Assembly (NCBI GenBank): GCA_018435125.1
Contig: JAHDNZ010000054.1
Coordinates: 1 to 32,370, forward strand
Length of the DNA stretch: 32,370 nucleotides
Direction: 5' to 3'
DNA from: Bacillota bacterium
GTDB taxonomy: Bacteria; Bacillota; DTU065
In this document: positions 7,433 through 15,519 of the stretch, one piece after another
Numbering within the stretch: the stretch's first letter is position 1
Layout of the letters: every line of letters begins with the position of its first letter
Notes under the pieces: generated by a model
The model's database searches: none
What the model was told of the DNA's origin: nothing
Seen by the model: the letters and a program-made list of their open reading frames with translations, nothing else
Made by a program: the position numbers and the translations under genes

Positions 7433-8140
7433 GTGTTATTAATACCGGCAATCGATTTAAGAAACGGCAAAGTGGTGCGCCTTTACAAGGGTGATTATAA
7501 TAAAGAAAAAGCTTATAGCCAAACTCCTCTTAAAATAGCTAACGGGTTTGCAAAAAGTGGTGTCCAAAGAATCCATGTTGTAGATCTAGATGGTGCCAAA
7601 GGTGATGGAACAAATCGCAGGACTATTTTGGAGATGGTCAAACAAACATCACTAATGCTAGATACAGGTGGTGGCATTCGTTCTCTAAAAGATATTGAGG
7701 AGCTTTTAGAGGGTGGTATAAAGAGAGCTGTTTTATCTACCATAGCCATAGAGCAGCCTGAGATAGTTATTCAAGCACTAAAAAGGTATCCGGGTAGGAT
7801 TACAGTCGGAGTAGATGCACTAGATGGTTTTGTAAAAGTGAGAGGTTGGCTTTCAACGTCGAAAATAAATGCTTTTGAGTTAATTCAAAAAATGATTGCT
7901 ATCGGAGTCGATGAGATAATCTACACTGATATCTCAAAAGATGGTACTTTAGAGGGACCTAACTTTTCAATCTATGAAAAATTAAGTAGCTTACCGGTAA
8001 AAGTTATTGCCTCTGGTGGAGTTTCTAGTTTAGCTGATCTAAAAAAGCTAAAATCACTTCCCCTTTCAGGTGTAATTGTAGGTAAAGCACTATATGAAGA
8101 AAAATTTTTGCTTGAGGATGCTTTGGAGGTTTTAGCATGA
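7433..8140 (+). CDS. hisA: Phosphoribosylformimino-AICAR ribotide isomerase HisA
   Basis: A half-barrel-repeat TIM-barrel isomerase of about 235 residues converting ProFAR to PRFAR. Signatures are [20 protein letters not shown] at the N-terminus, the paired phosphate-binding loops ([13 protein letters not shown] and [13 protein letters not shown]) and [15 protein letters not shown]. The GTG at 7433 is preferred over the TTG at 7427. AAGGTGG ends at 7423, giving a 9-nt gap to the GTG, and the protein then begins with the usual (M)LLIPAIDL. Only 20 bp separate hisB from hisA, exactly where hisH often lies in his operons. The end overlaps the next gene by 4 bp (ATGA). Confidence 0.94.
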   Translation: MLLIPAIDLRNGKVVRLYKGDYNKEKAYSQTPLKIANGFAKSGVQRIHVVDLDGAKGDGTNRRTILEMVKQTSLMLDTGGGIRSLKDIEELLEGGIKRAVLSTIAIEQPEIVIQALKRYPGRITVGVDALDGFVKVRGWLSTSKINAFELIQKMIAIGVDEIIYTDISKDGTLEGPNFSIYEKLSSLPVKVIASGGVSSLADLKKLKSLPLSGVIVGKALYEEKFLLEDALEVLA

Positions 8141-9501
8141 ATATAAAAAAAATAATACCTTGCCTGGATTTTGAGGGAGGCAAGGTAGTAAAAGGTCAGG
8201 AGTTTCTAAACCTAAAAGATGTTGGAGACCCAGTAACTCTAGCTAAACACTATGAAGCCGAAGGTGCAGACGAACTGGTTTTTTTAGATATTTCCGCGAC
8301 TGAAAATGAGCGGAAAACGGCCTTGGATTATGTAGAAAAGATCACCAAGGCAATTACCATTCCTCTTTGTGTTGGCGGAGGCATAACCTCTCTTGAAGAT
8401 ATAGATCACATATTAAATCTAGGAGCCAGCAAGGTCTCATTAAACACGGCAGCAGTAAAAGACCCAAATCTTATTGCTAGAGCTGCACAAAGATTTGGCA
8501 GTGAAAGAATTGTTGTCGCTATTGATGTTGTTAAAAAAGATTCACAGTGGCTAGTTGTAACACATGGCGGCAAGAAAGTTACCGCTTTGGATGCTATAAA
8601 ATGGGCAAGCGATGTAAAAGAGCTTGGTGCCGGCTCAGTACTTGTTACCAGTAAAGATCGAGATGGTAAAAAAACCGGTTATGATCTCGATCTTATAAAA
8701 ACAATCAAAAAAAATGTAGACTTACCACTTATTGCCTCAGGCGGAGCCGGTAGTTTAACCGATCTTAAAGAGGGTCTAGAGGCGGGTGCCGATGCACTTT
8801 TAGCTGCCTCTATCTTTCATTTCTCAGAATTTTCTCTCAGTGAGTGTAAAGAATATCTAGCCCAGTGTGGTTTTTTAGTTTCGGCAATTAAAGGACTCAA
8901 ACCCAACTATAATGCCCAAGGTTTAGTAGCAGCTATTGCCGTAGACGAAAAAGACGGCACCGTTTTAATGCAGGCTTATATGAATCAGGAAGCCTTTGAA
9001 AAGACATTAATAACTCAAAGAGCGACTTATTATAGTCGCAAACGTCAAAAGATTTGGGTTAAAGGTGAAGAGAGCGGCCATTTTCAAATGGTCAAAGCCA
9101 TCTATCTTGACTGCGATCGTGATAGTGTTCTTCTGGTTGTAGATCAAATCGGAGTAGCTTGTCATACAGGTAATCGTACTTGTTTTTACACTCCGGTGTT
9201 TGGAAGTAATCAAGCTAGAATAGGTACAACTCTAAACGATCTACAAAAGACAATAAAAGAAAGACAAGAAAACCCCAAGGCTGGTTCCTACACTAATTAT
9301 CTTTTTAGTAAAGGTATAGATAAAATTTTAAAAAAAGTTGGCGAAGAGAGTGCCGAGGTAATAATTGCAGCTAAAAACCCTTCTTACGATGAGCTAATCT
9401 ATGAAACAGCAGATCTTTTATATCATTTAAGTGTTCTTTTAGAAGCAAAAGGTCTGAATTGGTTGGATATAGCTTCTGAGCTTAAACGCCGAGAAAAATA
9501 A
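8137..9501 (+). CDS. HisF-HisI-HisE triple fusion (cyclase, cyclohydrolase, pyrophosphatase)
   Basis: One uninterrupted 454-residue frame. Residues 1-250 are HisF (imidazole-glycerol-phosphate synthase cyclase subunit) with catalytic Asp11 ([15 protein letters not shown]) and Asp130 (VVAIDV). Residues 256-352 are HisI (phosphoribosyl-AMP cyclohydrolase), with [17 protein letters not shown] and the metal/cysteine set D325, C326, D327, D329, C342 and C349. Residues 363-454 are HisE (phosphoribosyl-ATP pyrophosphatase) with [22 protein letters not shown] and ETADLLYHL. HisIE fusions are common; HisF joined in front is not. In the HisF part, positions that build the ammonia gate facing HisH in Thermotoga HisF are changed: R5 to K, D98 to S and E167 to S, while E46 and K99 are kept. 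No hisH lies in this operon. Confidence 0.93.
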   Translation: MNIKKIIPCLDFEGGKVVKGQEFLNLKDVGDPVTLAKHYEAEGADELVFLDISATENERKTALDYVEKITKAITIPLCVGGGITSLEDIDHILNLGASKVSLNTAAVKDPNLIARAAQRFGSERIVVAIDVVKKDSQWLVVTHGGKKVTALDAIKWASDVKELGAGSVLVTSKDRDGKKTGYDLDLIKTIKKNVDLPLIASGGAGSLTDLKEGLEAGADALLAASIFHFSEFSLSECKEYLAQCGFLVSAIKGLKPNYNAQGLVAAIAVDEKDGTVLMQAYMNQEAFEKTLITQRATYYSRKRQKIWVKGEESGHFQMVKAIYLDCDRDSVLLVVDQIGVACHTGNRTCFYTPVFGSNQARIGTTLNDLQKTIKERQENPKAGSYTNYLFSKGIDKILKKVGEESAEVIIAAKNPSYDELIYETADLLYHLSVLLEAKGLNWLDIASELKRREK

Positions 9502-9509
9502 CTATAAAA

Positions 9510-9538
9510 AAGAACACTCGGTTTCCGAGTGTTCTTTT
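9510..9538 (+). terminator. Intrinsic terminator of the his operon
   Basis: A perfect 12-bp stem, AAGAACACTCGG (9510-9521) with CCGAGTGTTCTT (9525-9536), has a TTT loop and ends in a T-run. It lies 8 bp after the fusion gene stop. Confidence 0.92.
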
Positions 9539-9540
9539 CT

Positions 9541-9836
9541 ATAGGGAAGGACTGGGTACTATGGCGGGTGTTAGGCAGGTGGCTACTACCTATTTACCCA
9601 GTTACCTTCAATATGGGTGGAGGGTGTTGGGGATTATATCTAAAATTATTAAAATTCGGGCAGGGGAGAGCACAGCTCTCCCAATCGATAAAAGGAGTAA
9701 AAGTATGAAAAGAATATATGAATTAATAATAAATGCAACTAAAGGGGGTAAGGATGCCGGGGGTGGCCGGCATCCTATGAAAAGGGTGTTGGGGTATATA
9801 AATGCTGGTTGTTGGTTTTTTTAGCTTTCACATATA
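9541..9836 (+). ncRNA. Candidate structured noncoding RNA, class not established
   Basis: G-rich sequence with a dense set of pairings. CTGGGTA (9552-9558) pairs with TACCCAG (9595-9601) and encloses AGGTGG (9577-9582) with CTACCT (9586-9591). GGGAGAGC (9664-9671) pairs with GCTCTCCC (9675-9682). AGGATGCCGG (9751-9760) pairs with CCGGCATCCT (9767-9776). The motif GGGTGTT(A/G)GG occurs three times (9566, 9622, 9784). A seven-T run at 9816-9822 could mark the 3' end, though no hairpin directly precedes it. It sits between the his terminator and the next gene. The raiA-type RNAs of Firmicutes are one possible class, but that is from memory and untested. The boundaries are approximate. Confidence 0.45.
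9705..9824 (+). CDS. Possible small 39-residue peptide
   Basis: AAAGGAG at 9691-9697 precedes an ATG at 9705. The frame reads MKRIYELIINATKGGKDAGG and onward, ending in GCWFF before a TAG at 9822. It is cationic and glycine-rich, with a hydrophobic, cysteine-containing tail, and a GG lies in the middle. The same DNA contains the 10-bp inverted repeat at 9751-9776 and a repeated GGGTGTTGGGG. The frame may therefore be a chance product of a structured RNA. The in-frame extension upstream to 9561 has no ribosome binding site and runs through the RNA stems. I do not recognise the peptide. Confidence 0.25.
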   Translation: MKRIYELIINATKGGKDAGGGRHPMKRVLGYINAGCWFF

Positions 9837-9840
9837 TAAC

Positions 9841-9899
9841 GGTGAGGGTTACTAAAAGTTACACCTAAATGGAAACTTTTTAAAAATAGTTTGTGGTGT
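9841..9899 (+). promoter_or_regulatory. Alternative hairpins ahead of the unknown gene at 10001
   Basis: ACACC (9861-9865) can pair with GGTGT (9895-9899), enclosing AAACT (9873-9877) with AGTTT (9888-9892). CACC (9862-9865) can instead pair with GGTG (9841-9844). The two are mutually exclusive. This could be a weak terminator for the upstream RNA or part of a leader. A GGACTTA direct repeat follows near 9922 and 9932. No clear promoter was found between 9900 and 10000. Confidence 0.25.
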
Positions 9900-10000
9900 T
9901 TATTATTAATCCCCATCTAGCAGGACTTATGGACTTAGTGCTGGAAATAATATAAAAGTGATGTAAAAAAAGAGTTCAACCACCAAGGAGGCCTAAACAA

Positions 10001-10630
10001 ATGACCAGCAAAGCTTACAGGGTAGCCTGTAATTATGTACTGGGACTCCTAGATGCAGAGGTAGATTTTGCTCTAGGACTTAAAAAGGCCATCTATTACT
10101 GTCAATATAAATTTACCGCCGAAGACTATACTGATTTTATTAATATTCCTTTAATTGAAGCAGAAAAGAAACACTTAAATGATTGGATGAGTAGCATATT
10201 ATCTGATTTTAAGCCGCCACTCGATCTTATAGTGTTGTGGTTTTATTTAGTATGTGAAGTTACCTCTGCCAATAACTATATTATCGATTTTTGTTTTGCG
10301 GGAGATAGTCAAAAAGATAAAATAGGATTTAACATGTGTGGCCCGGGCATACCGGAATATTTGCCGGCAAATCATCTAGCCCATTCACCTCTGCTTGGTT
10401 TTTGGGCAGAAAAAATCGATAAACTGCCGTTTGAATCTCGTTTTTTAAGTGAGTATATTCTGGGAATGACCTACGCCATTTTGGCAGCCCGGGACTTGTG
10501 TAAGTTATATGCCGCTGATTTGGGTCAAGAGAAAAAAACCGTGATGGCTGGTTTTGCTTTAGGTGATGGTATTATAGTAGGACAGGTCATAGATAGATAT
10601 TTTTATCCTCAAAGAAATAAAAGTCTATAG
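10001..10630 (+). CDS. Unrecognised soluble protein
   Basis: A 209-residue protein with AAGGAGG 8-9 bases before its ATG, so it is clearly a translated gene. It has no signal peptide and no long membrane helix; a hydrophobic stretch near residues 70-85 (LIVLWFYLVCEV) is probably buried. It is rich in tyrosine and has scattered cysteines, but no CxxC, Walker or helix-turn-helix motif. A conspicuous central segment reads MCGPGIPEYLPANHLAHSP, and the C-terminus has GFALGDGIIVGQVIDRYF. It is a single-gene unit between the G-rich RNA locus and a shared bidirectional terminator. I do not recognise the family and assign no function. Confidence 0.7.
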   Translation: MTSKAYRVACNYVLGLLDAEVDFALGLKKAIYYCQYKFTAEDYTDFINIPLIEAEKKHLNDWMSSILSDFKPPLDLIVLWFYLVCEVTSANNYIIDFCFAGDSQKDKIGFNMCGPGIPEYLPANHLAHSPLLGFWAEKIDKLPFESRFLSEYILGMTYAILAARDLCKLYAADLGQEKKTVMAGFALGDGIIVGQVIDRYFYPQRNKSL

Positions 10631-10634
10631 CTAT

Positions 10635-10670
10635 AAATGGCAGAGAGAAATGTCTCTCTGCCATTTATTT
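10635..10670. terminator. Bidirectional terminator between the unknown gene and pcrA
   Basis: A perfect 14-bp stem, AAATGGCAGAGAGA (10635-10648) with TCTCTCTGCCATTT (10653-10666), has an AATG loop. It is A-rich on the left and T-rich on the right, so it can serve the two converging genes. Confidence 0.85.
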
Positions 10671-12810
10671 AGAGCTTCTCCAGTTTGGCATATTCTAGGA
10701 GCAGTTTTTTCAAACCTGCTTTGTGAAAGGCCACCACGACTTCAGAATGGTTTTCTCCCTTGACTTCAATTACTATGCCTTGTCCAAATGTGGCATGTAA
10801 AACTTTATCGCCGCTTTTTAACTGGCAGTTTTCCCAGCTGTTATGTTTTTGCGGAGTCGATGTCACTGGCGAGGGTGTTACCTTTTTTACAGGTGAATAA
10901 GAGTCGATTTGTTCCGGCAATTCTTCTACAAACCTTGATACACTGTTAAAAGAAGTTTGCCCCCATAGGAATCTTGTTTGAGCATAAGTCATATAGCATA
11001 GCTTTTGAGCTCTGGTTATGGCTACATAACAAAGACGCCGTTCTTCTTCCAGCTGGTTTTCATCATAAAGTGAACGAGAGATAGGAAAGAGCCCTTCTTC
11101 TAATCCGGTAATAAAGACTACCGGGAATTCTAATCCTTTAGCTGAGTGGATCGTCATTAGACTAACAGCATCATTGGTATCACTGTAACGATCAATATCG
11201 GTTATCAAAGCGATTTCGCTAAGAAACCCTTCTAAACTAGCTTCAGCTCCAGCTCGGTTTTCGTAGTTTTTGGTGACACTTAGAAACTCTTTCAGGTTAT
11301 CGATGCGTGAGAGCGCTTCATCTGTGCCTTCACGAGCGAGGCTTTCCATATAGCCTGTTTTTTCAAAGATAGTCTCGACTAGTTTGGTGATATTGCCATT
11401 GTCGATCAAAGCGGTAAGAGAATACCAGAGTTTCGCGAATTCACTAAGAGGTTTAAGCTTTGAGCCTAAATTAGGTATTGAACTTGCCTTAAGCAGAGTA
11501 TCTAGATAAGAGCCTTTATTATTTAGGTGTGCTAATTCAATTTTTTCCATGGTCGCTTTGCCGATACCTCGCTTAGGTACATTAATAACGCGGTTAAGGC
11601 ACACCGAGTCATAGGGATTTGCAAGGAGTCTAAGATAAGCTAAAATATCTTTTATCTCGGCTCTTTCGTAGAAGCGAATACCCCCATAGATAATATGAGG
11701 AAGGGAGTTAGCCAGGAAAACCTCTTCAATGATGCGCGATTGGGAATTCATACGGTATAAAATGGCCATATCTTTAAGTTGAAACCCTTTTTTTGTCAGC
11801 CGGTTAATTTCATTTACAATAAACTGGGATTCGTCTCTTTCGGTGGCTGCCTCATAAAGAAGTGGCTTTTCACCTTCGGAATTGGCTGTCCAGAGTTTTT
11901 TGGCTTTACGGTTAAGGTTGTTAGTTATAATGGTATTAGCAGCTTGAAGAATACTACCGGTAGAGCGGTAATTTTGCTCTAGTTTAACTACCACTGCATT
12001 TGGGAAATCTTTTTCGAACTCAAGAATATTTCTGATATCGGCGTTGCGCCAGCTATAGATAGATTGATCATCATCACCTACAACACAGATATTTTTGTGA
12101 GAGGCAGCTAAAAGAGCTACTAAGATATACTGAGCATGGTTGGTGTCTTGATATTCGTCTACCATAATAAATTGATAACGGGTTTGATATTTTTGGAGAA
12201 TATCAGGATTTTTGCGAAACAGCATAACAGTTTTAAAGATTAGGTCGTCAAAATCCACCGCATTACTTTCAACAAGTTTGTTTTGATAAGTAGTATAAAA
12301 CTGCTTAATCTTTTCTTCGCTAAAACTAGAGGCGGGATATTCTTCGGGAGAGATCAAGCTGTTTTTGGCCTCTGAAACCGCCGCTAACATCATTTTTTCA
12401 GGAAAGCGTTTGGAATCAAGATTCAATTCGGTAAGGACCCTGCGGGCTAAATGTTCTGAATCGTTACTGTCATAGATAGTAAAACCTTTTTTTAGGCCGA
12501 TATTTTCTCCCTCGATACCAAGGAGTTTGGCACAAAAGGAGTGAAAAGTACTAACAGAAATATATTCAACGAGAGGTCCTACGAGATTTCTAACCCTTTC
12601 TTTCATTTCGCTGGCGGCTTTGTTAGTAAAGGTAACCGCTAGTATATTATAAGGTGGGACATGATAATGAGCGATTAAGTAAGCTATGCGGTGAGTGATA
12701 ACTCTTGTCTTGCCACTGCCGGCTCCCGCTACTATTAAAAGAGGTCCCTCATAATGCATAGCCGCTTGTTTTTGTTCCGGATTTAAGTTTTCTAACAGGT
12801 CAGATTTCAA
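10669..12810 (-). CDS. pcrA: ATP-dependent DNA helicase PcrA (UvrD family)
   Basis: An SF1A 3'-5' helicase used in repair, plasmid replication and clearing of stalled polymerase. Motifs occur in order: Q-motif region LNPEQKQA, Walker A AGAGSGKT, motif Ia FTNKAASEM, Walker B VDEYQDTN, motif III GDDDQSIYSWR, motif IV QNYRST, motif V TIHSAKGLEFPVVF and motif VI VAITRAQKLCY. The C-terminal 45 residues (GDKVLHATFGQGIVIEV and after) form the Tudor-like domain that binds RNA polymerase. The start is set at a TTG (12810) because a GGAGG sits 8 nt upstream; the in-frame ATG at 12840 has no ribosome binding site, and this GGAGG lies downstream of it. The product is 713 residues, a normal PcrA length. 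It is divergent from the methyltransferase gene at 12911. Confidence 0.95.
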   Translation of the reverse strand: MKSDLLENLNPEQKQAAMHYEGPLLIVAGAGSGKTRVITHRIAYLIAHYHVPPYNILAVTFTNKAASEMKERVRNLVGPLVEYISVSTFHSFCAKLLGIEGENIGLKKGFTIYDSNDSEHLARRVLTELNLDSKRFPEKMMLAAVSEAKNSLISPEEYPASSFSEEKIKQFYTTYQNKLVESNAVDFDDLIFKTVMLFRKNPDILQKYQTRYQFIMVDEYQDTNHAQYILVALLAASHKNICVVGDDDQSIYSWRNADIRNILEFEKDFPNAVVVKLEQNYRSTGSILQAANTIITNNLNRKAKKLWTANSEGEKPLLYEAATERDESQFIVNEINRLTKKGFQLKDMAILYRMNSQSRIIEEVFLANSLPHIIYGGIRFYERAEIKDILAYLRLLANPYDSVCLNRVINVPKRGIGKATMEKIELAHLNNKGSYLDTLLKASSIPNLGSKLKPLSEFAKLWYSLTALIDNGNITKLVETIFEKTGYMESLAREGTDEALSRIDNLKEFLSVTKNYENRAGAEASLEGFLSEIALITDIDRYSDTNDAVSLMTIHSAKGLEFPVVFITGLEEGLFPISRSLYDENQLEEERRLCYVAITRAQKLCYMTYAQTRFLWGQTSFNSVSRFVEELPEQIDSYSPVKKVTPSPVTSTPQKHNSWENCQLKSGDKVLHATFGQGIVIEVKGENHSEVVVAFHKAGLKKLLLEYAKLEKL

Positions 12811-12910
12811 ATGGCACACCTCCAGCGTTAATTTCGCCATACAGAAGAGTAAACCTGCTCTAAGCTAAAACCCCTTAAACGGAAAAACAAAATAGGATAG
12901 GAAGATTATA

Positions 12911-14242
12911 ATGTATTTACCAAAGGAATTCGTAACACAGATGCAAGAGATTCTAAACGATGAAGCCAAGGAATTCTTTCTGGCTTTGCAAAATCAAACT
13001 GCCAGACCCGGTCTAAGGGTAAACACCTTAAAGATAAATGTTGAGGAGTTTACTAAGCTGAGCCCCTGGCCTTTAGAGCGCGTTTTGTGGTGCCCTGAAG
13101 GGTTTTATTATCCCAAAGATGCCCGCCCCGCAAAACATCCATATTACCACGCTGGCCTATTCTATCTGCAAGAGCCCTCGGCCATGGCTCCAGTTACGGT
13201 GCTAGATCCAAGACCCGGTGAGTTTGTTTTAGATCTTTGCAGTGCACCGGGGGGAAAATCTCTGCAAATTGCTGCCAGATTAAAGGGAGAGGGCCTTTTA
13301 GTAGCTAATGATCTATACCCTGATAGACTAAAGGCCTTAACCCGTAACATTGAACAGGCAGGGATTAAAAATGCGGTGATATTAAATGAGACACCTGAAC
13401 ACCTAAACCGTAGTTTTACTAACTTTTTTGATAAGATCTTAATTGATGCACCATGCTCAGGTGAAGGTATGTTTCGTAAAGATCAAAGGGCAGTTAGAAG
13501 CTGGGAAGACTATCCACCTGTTTTTTGCCAAAGAAGACAGCGCGGTATTTTAGAGGAGGCTGCCAAACTTCTAAGACCCGGAGGGGTTTTAGTCTATTCG
13601 ACCTGTACTTTTAATAGGCAAGAAAACGAAGAAGTTGTTAACGATTTTTTACAAAGTAATCAAGACTTTGAGGGCCTTGACCTGCAAAAAACCTCTGGCC
13701 TTGTAAATGGAACAAAACCCTATACCTTGAGGCTTTGGCCACATAAGATTGAAGGTGAGGGTCATTTTATAGCCAAAATCGCACGCAAAGGTTTAAAAGC
13801 AGAGAAAAATATCCCCAAAGAAGCTTCCAGAGAGTTACCCGAACTATTTTTAGAGTTTTGCGAAGAAAACCTCTTACTTGATATCAGCCAATATAATTTT
13901 AGTGCATATGGAAATCATTTGTTTTTAACAGCTAAAACTCTACCCTCTTTGGACGGTTTAAAAGTATCACGTCCAGGCTGGTTTATAGGAGAGTTAAAAG
14001 TTAAAAGATTTGAACCTTCCCAAGCCTTAATTATGGCCCTAAAGAAAGAGCAGGTAGTCAACCAGATGTCATTTTCCCTTCAGGATCACGAGCTTTATTC
14101 ATATTTAAGAGGACAGACCATAAAAGTAGATAAACAAAATGGTTGGAGGGGAATCTTTCTAGATGAATTTCCTCTGGGCTGGGGTAAGGTTAGTAATTTA
14201 ATGCTTAAAAACCACTATCCCAAAGGATGGAGGATGATTTAG
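12911..14242 (+). CDS. RsmF/NOL1-family RNA (cytosine-5) methyltransferase
   Basis: A 443-residue S-adenosylmethionine-dependent methyltransferase that probably modifies cytosines in rRNA or tRNA. Visible motifs are NTLKIN at the N-terminal PUA-like region, SAM motif I LDLCSAPGGKSLQIAARL, the motif IV cysteine DAPCSGEGMFRKD and the motif VI catalytic cysteine STCTFNRQENEEVV. The C-terminal 140 residues form an RsmF-type RNA-binding extension ending GWGKVSNLMLKNHYPKGWRM, as seen in YebU/RsmF-like proteins of Firmicutes. The ribosome binding site is weak (GGATAGGAAG). The end overlaps the pseudouridine synthase gene by 16 bp, so two RNA-modifying enzymes are translationally coupled. Confidence 0.92.
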   Translation: MYLPKEFVTQMQEILNDEAKEFFLALQNQTARPGLRVNTLKINVEEFTKLSPWPLERVLWCPEGFYYPKDARPAKHPYYHAGLFYLQEPSAMAPVTVLDPRPGEFVLDLCSAPGGKSLQIAARLKGEGLLVANDLYPDRLKALTRNIEQAGIKNAVILNETPEHLNRSFTNFFDKILIDAPCSGEGMFRKDQRAVRSWEDYPPVFCQRRQRGILEEAAKLLRPGGVLVYSTCTFNRQENEEVVNDFLQSNQDFEGLDLQKTSGLVNGTKPYTLRLWPHKIEGEGHFIAKIARKGLKAEKNIPKEASRELPELFLEFCEENLLLDISQYNFSAYGNHLFLTAKTLPSLDGLKVSRPGWFIGELKVKRFEPSQALIMALKKEQVVNQMSFSLQDHELYSYLRGQTIKVDKQNGWRGIFLDEFPLGWGKVSNLMLKNHYPKGWRMI

Positions 14243-14952
14243 TTTTGGAGAGGTTAGATAAAATCCTTTCCCATATGGGCATGGGTTCAAGAAAGGATGT
14301 AAGAGCCTTAATCAAGGCAGGTTTAGTAAAAATTAATGATCACCAAGTGGTTGATTCGGGATATAAAATTGATCCTAATAGGGATCTGCTCGAAGTTGAT
14401 GGCAAGATAATAACTTATACCCGTTATGTGTATTTTATGTTAAATAAACCTCAGGGCTATATTACAGCCACTGAGGATAACTATCAAAAGACAGTTTTAG
14501 ATCTTTTAGACCCCAAAGACTATCGCAAGGATCTTTTTCCAGTAGGAAGACTCGATAAGGATACAGAAGGTCTTTTATTGCTTACAAATGATGGACATTT
14601 GGGCCATATGTTGACTAAACCCAGTAATGAGGTTCCCAAAAGATATTATTTTGAGACTCTTGAGGAGATGACTGCCAAAAGCTTAGATCCTTTACTTAAA
14701 GGGGTGGACTTGGGTGATTTTTTGGCTACAGCTCTGGAAGTTAAGGTTTTAGATCAAAAAAAAGGTGAGCTTGTTATTGCAGAGGGTAAATTTCACCAGG
14801 TTAAAAGGATGTGTGCAGTTTTAGGCTATACTATAATCTATTTAGAAAGAACAGAGTTTGGGCCGCTTGTTTTAGATAGGAAATTACCTAGGGGTGGGTA
14901 TAGGAGTTTAAAAGACACTGAGATCGCTCTTTTAAAAGCCAGTAAAGGGTAA
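14227..14952 (+). CDS. RsuA-family 16S rRNA pseudouridine synthase
   Basis: A 241-residue rRNA pseudouridine synthase. An N-terminal S4 RNA-binding domain (LDKILSHMGMGSRKDVRALI to about residue 60) is followed by the catalytic domain with the RsuA/RluB/RluF signature GRLDKDTEGLLLLTNDG, whose central Asp is the catalytic nucleophile. The motif GKFHQVKRMCAVLG lies toward the C-terminus. The ATG at 14227 is given as start. A TTG at 14245, 11 bp after a GGAGG at 14229-14233, would give MERLDKILS, closer to the usual family start, and may be the true one. It is in an operon with the methyltransferase gene. Confidence 0.92.
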   Translation: MEDDLVLERLDKILSHMGMGSRKDVRALIKAGLVKINDHQVVDSGYKIDPNRDLLEVDGKIITYTRYVYFMLNKPQGYITATEDNYQKTVLDLLDPKDYRKDLFPVGRLDKDTEGLLLLTNDGHLGHMLTKPSNEVPKRYYFETLEEMTAKSLDPLLKGVDLGDFLATALEVKVLDQKKGELVIAEGKFHQVKRMCAVLGYTIIYLERTEFGPLVLDRKLPRGGYRSLKDTEIALLKASKG

Positions 14953-14970
14953 GAGAAATGGGGTGGAAAT

Positions 14971-15519
14971 ATGGAGCAAAAGGAGAACCTCATAGAGAAG
15001 CATCCGGATGATTTTAAGGATCTCTATGATCGTTATATCAACAAGATAAATGATTATTTGCTCCGTATGTCTGGAGATCCTCTGCTAGCAGAAGAGCTTA
15101 CTCAGGAGACCTTCTACCGTGCTTTTACCAAGCTCCGGTCTTTTAAGGGAGATAAGGTAGGAGCCTGGCTTTTTCGCATCGCACACAACCTCTATATCGA
15201 TGAATATAGACACCGAACCCGTTTAGTTGGTGATGAACCTTTAGAGGTAATACCCCTTGGCAGTCCCATGGAACTGCCGGAAAAATACCTAGAGTCGCTT
15301 GAGACCCAAAAAAGAGTACAGAATGTACTGCAAAAGCTACCAGAAAACTATCGTTCAATGCTTCTGTTAAGAGATCACCTAGGACTTTCTTATGAGGATA
15401 TTGCTGAAACAACAGGAAAATCTATAACAACAGTCAAGGTGACTCTTTTTAGAGCTCGGGCCAAGTTTCGAGAACTCTACACTGCTCTAGACAAAAAGGA
15501 GGGAAAAGATCATGAATGA
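14971..15519 (+). CDS. ECF-type RNA polymerase sigma factor
   Basis: A 182-residue sigma-70-family factor with only regions 2 and 4. Region 2 covers LYDRYINKINDYLLRMSGDP through GAWLFRIAHNLYIDEYR (residues 17-75). Region 4 is LPENYRSMLLLRDHLGLSYEDIAETTGKSI with the helix-turn-helix recognition helix TTVKVTLFRARAKF. It resembles the SigW/SigX group. GGGGTGG lies before the ATG. It overlaps the next gene, a zinc-finger anti-sigma factor, by 8 bp, which is the usual paired arrangement. The envelope-stress role is inferred from the neighbours. Confidence 0.93.
   Translation: MEQKENLIEKHPDDFKDLYDRYINKINDYLLRMSGDPLLAEELTQETFYRAFTKLRSFKGDKVGAWLFRIAHNLYIDEYRHRTRLVGDEPLEVIPLGSPMELPEKYLESLETQKRVQNVLQKLPENYRSMLLLRDHLGLSYEDIAETTGKSITTVKVTLFRARAKFRELYTALDKKEGKDHE

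Noticed and set aside
9561-9704. Long version (87 residues) of the small ORF ending at 9824
   Set aside because: There is no ribosome site at 9561, and the extension runs through the stems of the structured element; only the part from 9705 has a plausible start.
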